Source of the DNA: Nothophaeocryptopus gaeumannii
Lineage: Eukaryota; Ascomycota; Dothideomycetes; Mycosphaerellales; Mycosphaerellaceae
NCBI GenBank assembly: GCA_031771865.1
Contig: JASISA010000001.1
Coordinates: 744,001-808,000, forward strand
DNA: 64,000 bases
Reading direction: 5' to 3'
The notes beneath the pieces are model-generated. The model saw only the letters and a program-made list of their open reading frames with translations. It made no database searches and was not told the origin of the DNA. The position numbers were made by a program, and so were the translations under genes. This document shows, one piece after another, positions 1 to 10,064 of this stretch (position 1 is the first letter of the stretch; every line of letters starts with the position of its first letter).

Positions 1-907
1 ACGGGGTGGTCTGAGCCATGGCCGGCGATGGGGAGGGCACATCCTGAACGCGAGCCGACGAATTTGTTGTCTTTGTCGGTATAAACCTCCACTTCTTTGG
101 GGCGAAGATCTTGTGCTTTCCCTGATGTTTGTAGTTTGCTTTTGTTGCGTCGTTTAATCTCCGGGCCGTCTCGTGATCTACTTTATTCAACCAGGTGTCG
201 CTGAGTCTGGCCTGGTAATTAGCCTGGAGTACTGGTAGAAGTCGAACGTCTCCGATGCAGTAGTCGATGAGTATCTGCGGAAGCGGCCGCATGTTGAAGA
301 CTTCATACGAACCCCCTCGTTTAGGATCAAACATGCTAACGACTTTGTCCTTAGTGGCTTGCCACTGCTGGAGAGCTGCTCCTGAGAGAGTCTGTTCTTG
401 CTTGATGCAAGCAGCGAGACTGCACAGAACGTGCCGAGGGCCCCCCCTCGATGCTACCTCCATGAGCTGGACGTCAACAACTCCTGCCAAGCGGACGTCA
501 AACAATGCGTATAACGCATCTGCATCGTTCCGAACATCAAACCAGTACTTCTTGATATTTGTGGTCTCAAGAAGCTGTTTGAGGTCCTTGCCGTCCGAGT
601 TCTTCTCCGTAAAGGCTTGTGAACCCAGTATGTGAACATCAAGTAGGAAAGCCTCATTCCAGCATGGAGCCCAGATTTGAAGAATAGATATCGATCCATG
701 ACGGGATAAATTCACTCCTTCTGTATCCATGTACAAAGCCTGTGATGCCGTGTCAAGGGAGTACAGTTGATCCAGCATCGACTTCACATCATAAAGTGTC
801 TCAACAAACTGCCATCGTCTCTCGGTCACGACTTGTGGTGCTGCACCCTCGTCAAGCTTCAAGCTGTCCAGAGCCACCATTAACGGCAGTAAGTAGGAAG
901 ATGCCAT
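1..907 (-). CDS. 3'-5' exonuclease domain protein (DEDDy, RNase D/EXD-like), cut by window edge
   Basis: An open frame of about 302 codons runs from ATG at 907 to base 1 without a stop, so the C-terminus lies outside the window. Three exonuclease motifs are visible in order. Exo I is MDTEG (about residue 60, D and E of the DEDD set). Exo II is DVRNDADAL (about residue 125). Exo III is YCIGD (about residue 225), whose tyrosine makes it the DEDDy subtype. These residues bind two metal ions and cleave nucleotides from 3' ends. Fungal relatives are usually annotated as 3'-5' exonuclease or EXD1-like proteins; the substrate is unknown. The start is the first ATG of the open stretch and no upstream exon was found. 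No frameshift is seen. Confidence 0.8.
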   Translation of the reverse strand, partial: MASSYLLPLMVALDSLKLDEGAAPQVVTERRWQFVETLYDVKSMLDQLYSLDTASQALYMDTEGVNLSRHGSISILQIWAPCWNEAFLLDVHILGSQAFTEKNSDGKDLKQLLETTNIKKYWFDVRNDADALYALFDVRLAGVVDVQLMEVASRGGPRHVLCSLAACIKQEQTLSGAALQQWQATKDKVVSMFDPKRGGSYEVFNMRPLPQILIDYCIGDVRLLPVLQANYQARLSDTWLNKVDHETARRLNDATKANYKHQGKHKIFAPKKWRFIPTKTTNSSARVQDVPSPSPAMAQTTP

Positions 908-1174
908 GTCCAGAACGATAGAACGCCAGCTTTCTTTGCTCGTGCTTAAGATGTTATATGGGTCTCCAACACCGGAAGGCCACATATGAACATCGAAATA
1001 TTCTTTGCAAAGGCTGAAGGAGTGGGAGGCAGCCATGGAGAAGTACATGCCAGCGCTTGCAGGTGCTCTGCAGTGCGATGCGTTCATTGTAGGATGACCA
1101 CACCTCGGTCATCCCTGTAACGTCCACCCAATTGAATTGCACACCCGTGGTCTGCGTCACCGTGGACGCTCAAA

Positions 1175-1426
1175 TCAGTGGATGCGCAAACCTTCCCTGA
1201 ACGTGTGTAGGGCCCAGATACTGTCGCTCAGATAGCTAACTACTATCTCTTCCCCAGCGCTGATTTCGCGCATCGCGTACACTCTCTCCTCCTCCTTGTC
1301 GTCGTTCCAGGAATAAGCTGCATTGGCGCCACAACTATGGTTGAACAATATTGGCGGCTGTCCAGGCTGTGAATCGGACTTGCCCAGAGAGGTCGTCACA
1401 GAGAGATCACCCTTAAACGCCATCAT
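1175..1426 (-). pseudogene. C-terminal fragment of a SET-domain (SMYD/TPR-SET type) protein
   Basis: The 83-codon frame carries the end of a SET domain: NHSCGANA (the NHSCxPN-type cofactor and knot motif), then REISAGEEIVVSYLSD (the GEE..SY motif), then a short run resembling the post-SET start. The N-terminal half of SET and any TPR or MYND part are missing. A TAA lies directly upstream of the ATG, where the sequence changes into the transcription-factor fragment on the other strand. The piece is best read as a fragment cut at about 1415-1430. SET proteins of this type methylate lysines; this remnant cannot be catalytic alone. Confidence 0.6.
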
Positions 1427-2983
1427 TTACCTCGTCATGGCACTGGGAAAAATCTGCCAGCACAAGGGCGCGTTGCCATCGATCGTTCCTGACAGTCAGT
1501 TGCAGGCAAACATAGTCGTCGCCCATCAAGAATCTGGTAGCCGGGGCTTCGCGGTCAGTTCGCCTATATCGGCACACGTCAAGCCATCTCCCATGTCGCC
1601 GAAATCGACGTCGACACCGCAGCCCACTCCCCCTTCCGATGGCAACGTTCGGATGCTGGACCCACGAAGTCGCCGTGCCTCTTTTAAGGGCTTCTCCGCT
1701 ACATTCCGTCCTCGCAATCTGGACGTTATACCCGGCATGGCTTATTACGCAAAAGCCGCGGAAATCATGGGCGATTACGGCGACGGCAACGATCTGGTTC
1801 ACGCGCAGATGTTCCTCTTGGCGGGGCTTTATAAAGGTCAGTTAGCTCGAGTCAAAGAGAGTATGAGCTGGATTACTATAGCAGGCCGTGCTATCCTAAT
1901 ACTCCTTGGTCGCTACAAGCTATATAACGACAATTACTGGGAAATGTACGGAGGGCGGACGCAGTTCTTAAACTCCTAGGCCCGGATTAAGGATACTCGG
2001 CAAAGTTTGATCGTGCTCGCATTATGGACATGTTTATAGCTAGAAAGCGACATTCTTGCCGAATTGAAACTTCCAGCTAGCGGCATTCAGGACATTGAAC
2101 ATCTTCTCCTAATGCCTTATAAGGTGAACGAGAATGAATCGTATACCGGACTTTAATCCGACGGCAGCCTCAAACACGACAACGTGCTCATCTTCTATTC
2201 TGCACAATTGTTCCTGCGACGGAGGCTGAATCAGGTGCACCGCGAGTTGTTCGGCAACGACTCGCTCGAGAAACTACTAAAAGAGGTGCAAGAAATGCTC
2301 CGGAGCTATGATTGTATGCTCGAGCAATAGCGAGAGGCTCTCCCCGACTCCCTGAAATAGCACGACGAAGACGCGGTAGCGAAAGACATATTGGCGGCGC
2401 GTCTACGCGCAAAGTACTAGGGAGCGCGTTACATTATTAACCGACCTTTCCTGGACTATGCGCTTCACGTTATGTTACATGTGCGCGACAATGCTCGAAC
2501 TGTAGAAGAGGCTGCTCGAGATAGCTATGGCAACTCTCGCGATAAGGCAGATATTCACATTTTCAGAGCTATCCAGCAGTTTCCGGATTAAGAAATCTAG
2601 GCTGCTGCCAAACGTTGCATCGATGCGGCGATGCAGAGCACTGTCGCCTTTGACGGCATTCCTAGTCGGCTAATTATTACTAACATTCACGGGACGGCGC
2701 ATGCGTAAGTACTCATCCTTTCATCCCTCCATTGTTGACAAGCCTGAAAGCTAACACCCGCTCTAGACAATTCGGCAACATGTTGGTACTATCTGCGGTG
2801 CATGACAACACGTACACGGGGCCTCTCGTGGACGGCGCAAGATTCCGAACACTTTTAGAACGCACCATCGGATTCTTGCGTCGCCTTTCACCGATCTCGC
2901 CGACAGCACACGTCGACTGCGGAATACTGGAAAAGTTAGATTACACGCTGTTTAGGAAAGTAAGCGCTCCGGCAGTCCTTTGA
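1415..2983 (+). pseudogene. Fungal Zn2Cys6-type transcription factor, C-terminal part, RIP-damaged
   Basis: The plus-strand reading gives the helical fungal transcription-factor regulatory domain (for example MFLLAGLYKGQLARVKESMS, about 1809-1868), then further conserved segments interrupted by stops. The stops at 2589-2591 (TAA) and 2598-2600 (TAG) stand where the second copy at 29.4-30.0 kb has CAG and TGG, consistent with C:G-to-T:A mutation. A matching intron lies at 2705-2766 (GTAAGT...CTCTAG), followed by an exon ending near 2960. The zinc-cluster DNA-binding domain is absent, so this is a 5'-truncated, dead copy. Its left edge abuts the SET fragment. Confidence 0.75.
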
Positions 2984-3380
2984 AGCAGCTAGCGACCGTT
3001 AATACGGCCTTTATCCGATTATGTAGGCAGCTCGAGGTATGAACAGTCTCTCCGACACGCATGCAGTTGTCACGGATTGTGATTGGCTACTTAACCGAAA
3101 TATTGCATCCAGGGGTCAGCGAGCGGGGGGAGCGATGCTCGTGCGCATTGTGTATAAGTGCCGGTGTAGTCAATTGACAATACTAGCATGCTCAGCTTAA
3201 ACAATTGCGACTTCTGACGATACCGACTGCCCAACGGCTGGACTAGGTAAGCACATGAAGGTTATGGTCGCAATCGAAAGTTGCATGTGCCGCATTATAG
3301 AGGGAGGCTGGGCCAGGCAAGGGTGTTATGCCAGGGTGTGCCGTAACACTTGCGGGTAAGACAGTCGGCTGCTGCTCTGC

Positions 3381-3470
3381 AGTAAATCGCTCCATGCATT
3401 GCAGCGTGTCTCGGAGGTACTTTGCGAAGTGTGGAGCGTGCTCTCGGTGCTCATGTGGCCAGGCTGTCTC
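3381..3470 (-). mobile_element. Short relic of a LINE ORF1 (gag-like) N-terminus
   Basis: A stretch reading HEHREHAPHFAKYLRDTLQC matches the start of the LINE ORF1 at 19.7 kb (EYREHALQLMKHLLETRGC) in spacing and in the residues REHA, K, L, T and C. Nothing else of the element is recognisable here. The similarity is short, so the call is tentative. Confidence 0.35.
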
Positions 3471-3843
3471 CTGAGGAAGAGGTCGCCATGACGCTGCAGA
3501 CGCGCTGGGCAACGCGTCAGCCGGATTTGGCGATGATTGAGAAAGAGGATGAGAATATTAATACTCCAGCTGCAAACATGCTTCGCGATGACGATGGCGA
3601 CGGTGTTGAGATTCATAGCCCAGTTCAGATTAGGACCTGCGGTAGAAGATCAGGTGGAAGAGATGAGGAGGAAGAGGCAGGCAGCTGTCTAGCTATACTT
3701 CCCTTGTAGGAGGGCTGAGCCACAAGGGTGACACCAGGCCAGTGCACACAGCCCAAGTGGACTGGAAACTTCCCAGAACACCAAAAGACCAAGTCATAAG
3801 CAGCAGAGAGGTTTTTGTACCTATGCATCATGGGTTTTCTTCT

Positions 3844-4539
3844 TTAAAAGCTTGAGGAAGAACCGCCTACATAGGCAGCTAGTGCACTAGTATAGACAAT
3901 AAACGGGTATATAATAATAATAGTACATGTTAAGCTGAGGAGGCTCACCAGTGACCACAGGCAGACAAGACAAGGGAAGCATACACAGTTTAGACCAGTG
4001 CAGTGTGACTTAAGGAGGAAACTACCCAAAGCTAAAGTTCCCAGCTCAAAACCGCGATTGCCCAGGAAGATCTTGCGGAGCCAGGTCTTGATGCCGCGCG
4101 TCTTTGGGCCTCGCACGCTGTCGTTGTGATACTTGATAGAGTACTGGATTCCGAAAAGCTCTTCTCCGTGGCGATACCACCGGACCGGGATGCTGTCCTT
4201 CTCGCCTTCATCTTCGCCTTCATCTTCGCCTTCGTCATCGCCCTTGGTCTCTCCTGAGTCTTCTTGTATGAACGCATACGTCTGTCCTTGGCTGGCCATG
4301 ACGTCGGAGAACGCCTTCATTCGAGCCATCACGGTAGGAGCGATGCGAAGGTTATCATTGTCATCGAAGACCTCATCGGTACCATAGCTTGCGGTGAGCG
4401 CCAGAGTCACAATGCGCTGGAATTGAGTCGCCATCTTCGTAAGGTATGCCATCTGCTCGATCGTACATGCACGCTCAGGACCAAGCTGTTCGAGCCGCTT
4501 CTGGCGTGTCTCGAGCCTGTCCCTAGTCTCTGTCTTGAC
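3844..4539 (-). pseudogene. Dynamin-family GTPase, middle-domain fragment
   Basis: The open frame contains features of the stalk region of fungal dynamin-like GTPases: a coiled segment ending RLEQLGPER, then TQFQRIVTLALTASYG, FSDVMASQGQTYAF, an acidic EGED repeat, SIPVRWYRH and RGFELGT. It starts at a good 3' splice site (CTAACATGAGGCTCAG ending at 4540), so an upstream exon once existed. After RGFELGT (about 4036) the family match stops and the frame runs through hydrophobic junk to a stop at 3844. The GTPase domain is absent. The piece is truncated at both ends and lies next to an Hsp70 scrap on the opposite strand. Confidence 0.6.
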
Positions 4540-4603
4540 CTGAGCCTCATGTTAGCAATGGAATGCTGCTGTTGCAACTGTGTCATATTTGACACAGGGT
4601 GGC

Positions 4604-4878
4604 TCTCAAGATCAGATCGCTGTCGACGATAGCATCATGGTCTGTGATGCCGGTGGAGGCACGGTCGACATTACCACCTACGCAATCACTGGCATATCCC
4701 CGAAGCTGACGTTCAGAGAGCTTCTCGTCGGCACAGGTATCTACATCACACTTCCTTACCTATTGCTCTATGCTGACTTCTTCCAGGCGGCAAGTGCGGT
4801 TCCACCTACATCGATCGAGAGTTTATCCGCTGGATGGAGCTCAAGTTCGGCAAGTCCTACACTGATCTGAGCTGGTAG
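4604..4878 (+). pseudogene. Hsp70-like ATPase fragment (fungal HSPA12-like)
   Basis: The fragment reads VCDAGGGTVDITTYAI, the phosphate-2 loop of actin/Hsp70-fold ATPases, then ELLVGTG. After a 50-bp intron at 4737-4786 (GTATCT...TTCCAG) it reads GKCGSTYIDREF and ends in TAG at 4876-4878. The reading frame is kept across the intron. Only about 75 codons of a protein that is normally over 500 residues remain. Its last bases are shared with the 3' end of the minus-strand BTB gene, which marks a junction at about 4860-4880. Confidence 0.6.
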
Positions 4879-5411
4879 TCTGCAATCGCGTAGACATTGA
4901 TGTGGGCCAAGGCTAGGTTGGTTCCGGAGTCTAGCGAAAGTTCAGATTGCTGGGACGCTGTTTCGTCAGGACGGAGATCATGTATAGTGGGACCAATAGC
5001 ATCAGAGTTGGCTACGGCATCTTCGGCCCCGTTGTCACTGGACTGAACTACATGGCCGACGTCGATCATAGTGGTGTTGATGTCCGCGATCGTAGGTGCG
5101 TAGGTGCGTGTATACATGAATTGTAGCATCATGTCCAGAGTTAAGGCGGAGAACGTCGTATGCTTGATAATGCCAGTAGTGGATTCCTTGTTCACGCGTC
5201 AGTCTCAGTCTCGTCGGAATTCGTGATGGATCTATACCTTGAAGCTTCCATCGCATTCTTTGGCTAAGACGCTCGACAGGGTGCAGACAATGGCACGGTG
5301 GACTTTGAAGATTCGGCCCTCGCACCAAATCTCCAAGTTAGAGTACTTTTGGCTGAGACGAAGAGCGGAAAAGTCGTCGGTGGTCGAGGACATTTCACCG
5401 CCGGCGCTCAT
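4857..5411 (-). CDS. BTB/POZ domain protein, short (possibly truncated)
   Basis: Exon 1 (5411 to 5238) begins MSAGGEMSSTTDDFSALRLS and contains IWCEGRIFKVHRAIVC, the core of a BTB fold. Intron 5187-5237 (GTATAG...AACAAG) is phase 0. Exon 2 (5186 to 4857) continues ESTTGIIKHTTFSALTL, MMLQFMYTRTYAP and INVYAIADY. BTB domains mediate dimerisation and, with cullin-3, substrate ubiquitination. The protein ends abruptly a few residues after the last BTB helix, where the DNA becomes the Hsp70 scrap, so the natural C-terminus is probably lost. Fungal BTB-only proteins are usually about 200-300 residues. Confidence 0.6.
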
Positions 5412-5491
5412 GGTGACTTTTTGTCCGTCGTAGCAGACGAGGCGAAAGCGTTGTGTGGCGTGACAGAAATCGGTGGCTACAAAATGCGAAG

Positions 5492-5518
5492 TGTGCGTGC
5501 GTGCGTGCGTGCGTGTGT
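5492..5518. repeat. GTGC/TGCG microsatellite
   Basis: A tandem tetranucleotide run (gtgcgtgcgtgc...) lies just upstream of the BTB start. Confidence 0.9.
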
Positions 5519-6967
5519 TCATTTTGTCTTGGCGCGACTTGTTTGCGATCTTGAGCATTAGAGCATTAGGCAATACCTTTTGCGGCATGTTCCGCTGAAC
5601 AGTTCCAGGAGTATTCGTGGTGACACCAAGCGGCCCGGAGCGCTCACAATATTCAGTGCCCGAGAACTGCATGCGAGACACACCGCAGGCCGATTAATGT
5701 TGGCATCGACGATCCTCCCCTCTTGGCGTCAATATGACGTTTGAAGCATGAAAGGGAAAAGTGCTGGATGACGTGATCATGTCGAGAGGTTGCATGCTCA
5801 GCTGTTCCTGCAGGCAGAGGTTCCGGCACGAACCATAATTGCAGCATAGACCTGCGTCGTATATTGTGGCCCAGGCAATCCCCCGCTTCTTGAAGATGTA
5901 AGAAGTACTCCGAATCTCGGGACCTCTGCCAAGACCATTCCACTCGCGTTAGAGGAGGGTAGAATGGTCTTGGCGAAGTGGTCACTTGTCCGACACTCCG
6001 GGGCTTGCGCCCTTTGAGAGGAGCTGCTACAACATTCTCCAGTCTGATGTAATCGCGGTCGCGATGGTAAGTCTGCTTGGTAGGACGGTTACATCGTTCA
6101 TCTTGAGGCAGGTCTAAGTCATGGTTGCTCAGCTCTGGACGCTCGGCAGTAGTGCAATCGAAACCGCTTGTTGTCCTTGGGGTGAGATGATCCTAAGTAG
6201 TATATTATATATATACTAGGCCAGCGAAGGAGAGTGCCTGTACGCGGTGCTGGCTACGAACCCAAGCGCAATACTCTTGAAACCAAATCCCTCCAACCCG
6301 CCAAAGGGAACCGGCCGATTGCACCCGGGAGCGAAGGAGTTCCTCATCTACAGCGTACGCCAGTTGGTAGACCCGCACGTTATTGAAAAGGCTGGCCAAC
6401 GGGAGACACCATGATGTCGGAGCGATAACCTATGAAAATTAGCCACAGTGTTACTTGATCAAAATCGAGTGTGGCTTCCGTAGCTTTCTGCCTAGTCACT
6501 TGATTGATTCGCCGGGTACCTGATTTCCTTGCTATAAGAGTCGCCATCTCCCAACTGCCGCCGTCGTCAGTCAATCGATCAATGGTCGATCAGTGACTGC
6601 ACTGCCAATGAGCCACGAGGTTTCTGGAAGTGACGCACCAGAGACGATATGTCAATTGAAAGACGCCTGCTCAATAGATGCGTGGTGGTCCTGGCGGATC
6701 TGCTCAGTGCAAAGCATCCATGTCTCTATTTCCCTGCCAAAGAACGGGCGTGCCTATCCTGTGCTCCTCCCCTTGTTGTACGGAGGGTTTAGGAGGTGGT
6801 GGTAGAGAGGAGGGAGGTGAGGACGGTGTCTTGGAGGAGCCCTCTCATATGCATCAGCCCGTTGTAGACGCATTTCTGAATACGCAGTACTGAGGAGTCG
6901 CTTTCTGGACGATTGTTCGGCCTAGTACTTCCGCCGTTGTTCACAGCACCTCCGAGGCTGCATATCG
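5519..6967. other. No recognisable gene
   Basis: The stretch between the BTB gene and ric8 contains only short frames without family resemblance. It includes a TA-rich run (6200-6220) and a 24-bp motif near 6240 that recurs at 32.1 kb. Confidence 0.6.
6236..6261. repeat. Copy 1 of a short dispersed motif
   Basis: The sequence ctgtacgcggtgctggctac, followed by gaacc, recurs with one T/C difference at about 32111-32135. No other similarity between the two sites is obvious. It may be a remnant of an unknown repeat. Confidence 0.5.
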
Positions 6968-8531
6968 CTAATCCTCCAATTCAGAGAACCTATCTTCTCT
7001 CACAGCCTGATCAACAGGATTTTGCACTCCTACACCAGCTGCTTTCAGCCTGAGACAATCAAAGTTAGCAAGGAAGAGACATGCGAGGGGCACCAGACCA
7101 ACCTCTCAAATAGAACGAAAAGTCTCTCAGCCTCGCGTTGCTTTTCCTCATCGGTCCAATTGTGCGTGGCCGGCTCTGCCACTGCGTCTCGTCTCTGGCC
7201 CGTCACGAGGTTGATATCCTCGCTGTTCAGTCCCTGTGGTGTTGCTAGTGGATCAGGAATTTCCTCTTTCAAAATTGAAAGCAGACCAGACGCACAGCCG
7301 AATCCCACATTCGTGACAAGCTGATGGGAATTATTGCCCGACAGTTCGAAGAACAACTTTGCCAGGAGGAATTTGAGCTCAGGCCGGGATGTTTCAACTC
7401 CAATCTTAATCAGTAGATGTGGCAGGGTGGTGCCCCGTCCAAGCACCAATGAACGATCTTGCTCAGACGGCAAAAGTCGTAGGATCAGATACTGTCGGAT
7501 ATCCGACTCGCATGAATTCGCTAGAAAGCAGAGGAACTCGATGGGTGGCAGGATCATTGTATCGAAGTCTTCATCGTTCCCTTGCATCTGCACAGCTCGG
7601 AACAGAACTTCTGCTACCTTGTCCACATGAATCTCCAATACCGAGAGGTCACTGCTACCCCGAGTTGAGTCGTCGCAGAGAACGACCCCGGTGGCGTGCA
7701 TTAGAAGAGATAAAGGAGGTTGCAAAGGCGGTGAGAGGATTGGAGCTTTGAGAAGGAGCTGCAAAATCGAATGCTGAGACTTCAGGATCGGGTTCGTTCC
7801 TGTAGTTGGCTCGCGGCGGGCGGCAATAGTAGTGAGGAAGATGAGGCTCGCGTTGAGTGGAGAAGCAGGATTGCTAGATGGTGGGGTTGTAGTCTCGGCT
7901 TCAAGAGTTATGATCTATTATACACACGCGAGTTAGTGTATGCTTAGGCCAAGTGCAACACAAGAAGAGACGGTAGAAGGAGAACTACTTGATGGACTTT
8001 GTCTACGAGGCTAACGTCCTCGAGACATTGAAGGTAGTCGAAAGTTGTGTCTCCGAGCCGACAGAGCATCAACATAGCAATCGCTGCGGTTTCGGTATCG
8101 TGATTCTGTGGGTATGTCAGTATGATCAAATCTAGCTTCATTCGGCTCAAACCACCGAGGACTAGGTGTGCAGACCTTGACCAGAGTCATCGCTTCTTTG
8201 GGATATTGATGATCCACGAAAACTTGGCGCATCGATGGGACGAGGTAGAGTATGTTGTGGAAACACCGTAGAGCCATCCGGCTGGCATTCGGTGAGGCGC
8301 GGAAAGCGAAGCGACCCAGGGTCGCTGTTGCTAGCTCTTCATCAGTTAGTATCGGGTGGATTTCCGTGGCGCGCTTTGTGAGGTTATGAAGCTGCAACAG
8401 CAGGTGCTCAATCTCTGCAGGTCGTCAGCACCGTAAGTCGTCCTGTGTGTACACTACCCACCGGAACCCCTTGCATCGTGCTCTAGGGCGCAGAGGTCGC
8501 GTATAATTAGATCCATCTCATCTTTGCTCAT
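6968..8531 (-). CDS. ric8: Ric8/synembryn, guanine-nucleotide exchange factor and chaperone for G-alpha
   Basis: Five exons join in frame: 8531-8462, 8414-8176, 8105-7989, 7914-7103 and 7049-6968, giving 439 residues. The introns are 47, 70, 74 and 53 bp. The armadillo-like helical protein shows Ric8 hallmarks: ALRCFHNILYLVPSMRQVFV near the N-terminus, PIEFLCFLANSCESD, RPELKFLLAKLFFELS and DEEKQREAERLFVLFERL before the last intron, then a conserved tail (LKAAGVGVQNPVDQAVRED). Ric8 folds and activates heterotrimeric G-alpha subunits, controlling growth, asexual development and pathogenicity. All frames close and no stop interrupts it, so it looks functional. The final exon matters: reading through the last donor would give a false C-terminus. 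Confidence 0.9.
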
Positions 8532-9240
8532 CTGCAACCTGCAATTCGTAGGAAAGTGATGGATACGCTAGTTCTTACAGAGTGTAGAAGAAGGTGCGCT
8601 CGGTGCCAAGATGATGCCTGTGCACGCGCAGCTGCAGGGTCGGGTCGACGGATCGGGTCGGCATGTGATCCTTGCATAAGCTACAAAATCGCGAATTCGC
8701 GTGGTGACTTAATTATAGGCCGCCATCGCACGGGCAACTTACACAGCTACATCCTACAACTATTGTACGTTCGGAGCGTCGAGTAGTAGGAACAGGACAC
8801 ACGCCTTGATATCTAACAATAATGACAGTGATGTGGGATGATGTCCACGAGTAGCTTCCCTTCGCGCTTAGGCATTTGCTGAAACCCATCCAACGTAAGT
8901 TATCCTTTTCCCGCGCCCTTAAAGTCTTACGACAGCGCTAGCATCCACGCACATTGATTGGCCATGTAACAGCCGCTCCCTTCCAAACTCATCTATGCTT
9001 TGTAAGTTTTCGATTTATCTCGATAAGATCGACGACCTCAACGCCAACGGAATGGAGTTTGAACTCGTACCTCTAGAGCAACTCGGTATTCCTAAGATTG
9101 CGGATGATTGTCGTGAGCTTAGTGACCTCCTCGTCGATCTGCCTGCGGGCTTCTCCGCTGTATGCGGCCTTGTATATGTTCAAGGCAAGTAGCTTGTCTC
9201 GAGGAGTGGTTGGTGTCGGGGTTGTCATTGCGTAGATTAG
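8532..9240. other. Intergenic, no gene supported
   Basis: This is the promoter side of ric8 and left flank of the Copia element. One 66-codon plus-strand frame (8995-9192) shows no family likeness and was not called. Confidence 0.6.
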
Positions 9241-9379
9241 TGTTAAAGGAGCAGTACTGAGCGCACGTGCACACGCTAGTGCAGGAGATCAAAAAGGGTC
9301 TCTAGGCGCAGGTTGTACTTAAGACTTCTATAACACACTTACTCTTTCTTGCTGCCACTGCGTTCGACATATTTCAACA
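9241..9379 (+). repeat. Left LTR of the Copia element
   Basis: It starts TGTTAAAGGAGCAGTACTGA and ends ATATTTCAACA. It differs from the right LTR by a few substitutions and small indels around 9328-9340 (cttaagacttctataac against cttagacttttacaac). Confidence 0.9.
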
Positions 9380-9391
9380 GGTTATGAGCCC
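9380..9391 (+). promoter_or_regulatory. Primer-binding site complementary to the tRNA-iMet anticodon stem-loop
   Basis: GGTTATGAGCCC follows the LTR end immediately. It is the complement of the GGGCTCATAACC anticodon arm of eukaryotic initiator tRNA-Met. Copia of Drosophila and Ty5 prime reverse transcription from such an internal half-tRNA rather than from the tRNA 3' end. The leader after it (9392-10064) holds imperfect repeats of gccaaagcgaa and gagcgtt type. Confidence 0.75.
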
Positions 9392-10064
9392 GGCTCTGCG
9401 CTCTAATCTATGACCGTGTCGCATATGTCCAATCTTTTATAAGATGCAACACTACGAGACTGCGATAAGAATCTCGATGCCATAGGCGACACGGCCCTGA
9501 GCGATTTCTGCCTTTTCGACGCACTCGAAACCATCACCAATCGAAAGAGCAACATCAATTCTGTGCTCCCTCTATCTAACTCTCTGCCTCGGCTGTTTCC
9601 TGGGAGGAACCAGAAAAAGGGTCAGGGATTGCAGATCCTAACAGCTTCAAAAATGATGCCCAATCCGACGACCTTTTGCAAGTTTTTGAAAGCATAGCTA
9701 ACCATCTTGTAGCAGGATCCCCAACGACTCCCAAGGCAGCTTGAGGACACCGCCAGCTGAACACTGAACCTCTGAGTCATGTTCTTTGTTGGGCAGCATA
9801 GTCACCTGAAACAACTCTCCATATATATTCGGCGCTGAGCAACAACAATCAGAGCGTTCTGGATTAGCCAACAACAGCCAAAGCGAAATGCAGGCGTTGG
9901 GCTACAATGATCGGAGCGTTCCAGATCAGCCAATAACCAAAGCGAACAGTAGGGCGAGCGGTAGGGCGAGCAAGCTAGGGTATCCCTATCTTTGCCGTAA
10001 CCACAACAGCCAAAGCGAACTGCAGACGCTGAGCAACGATGGTTGGAATGTTTTTCTATCTATT

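Noticed and set aside
8995..9192. 66-codon plus-strand ORF.
   Set aside because: No start context, family or splice support; it lies beside a transposon.
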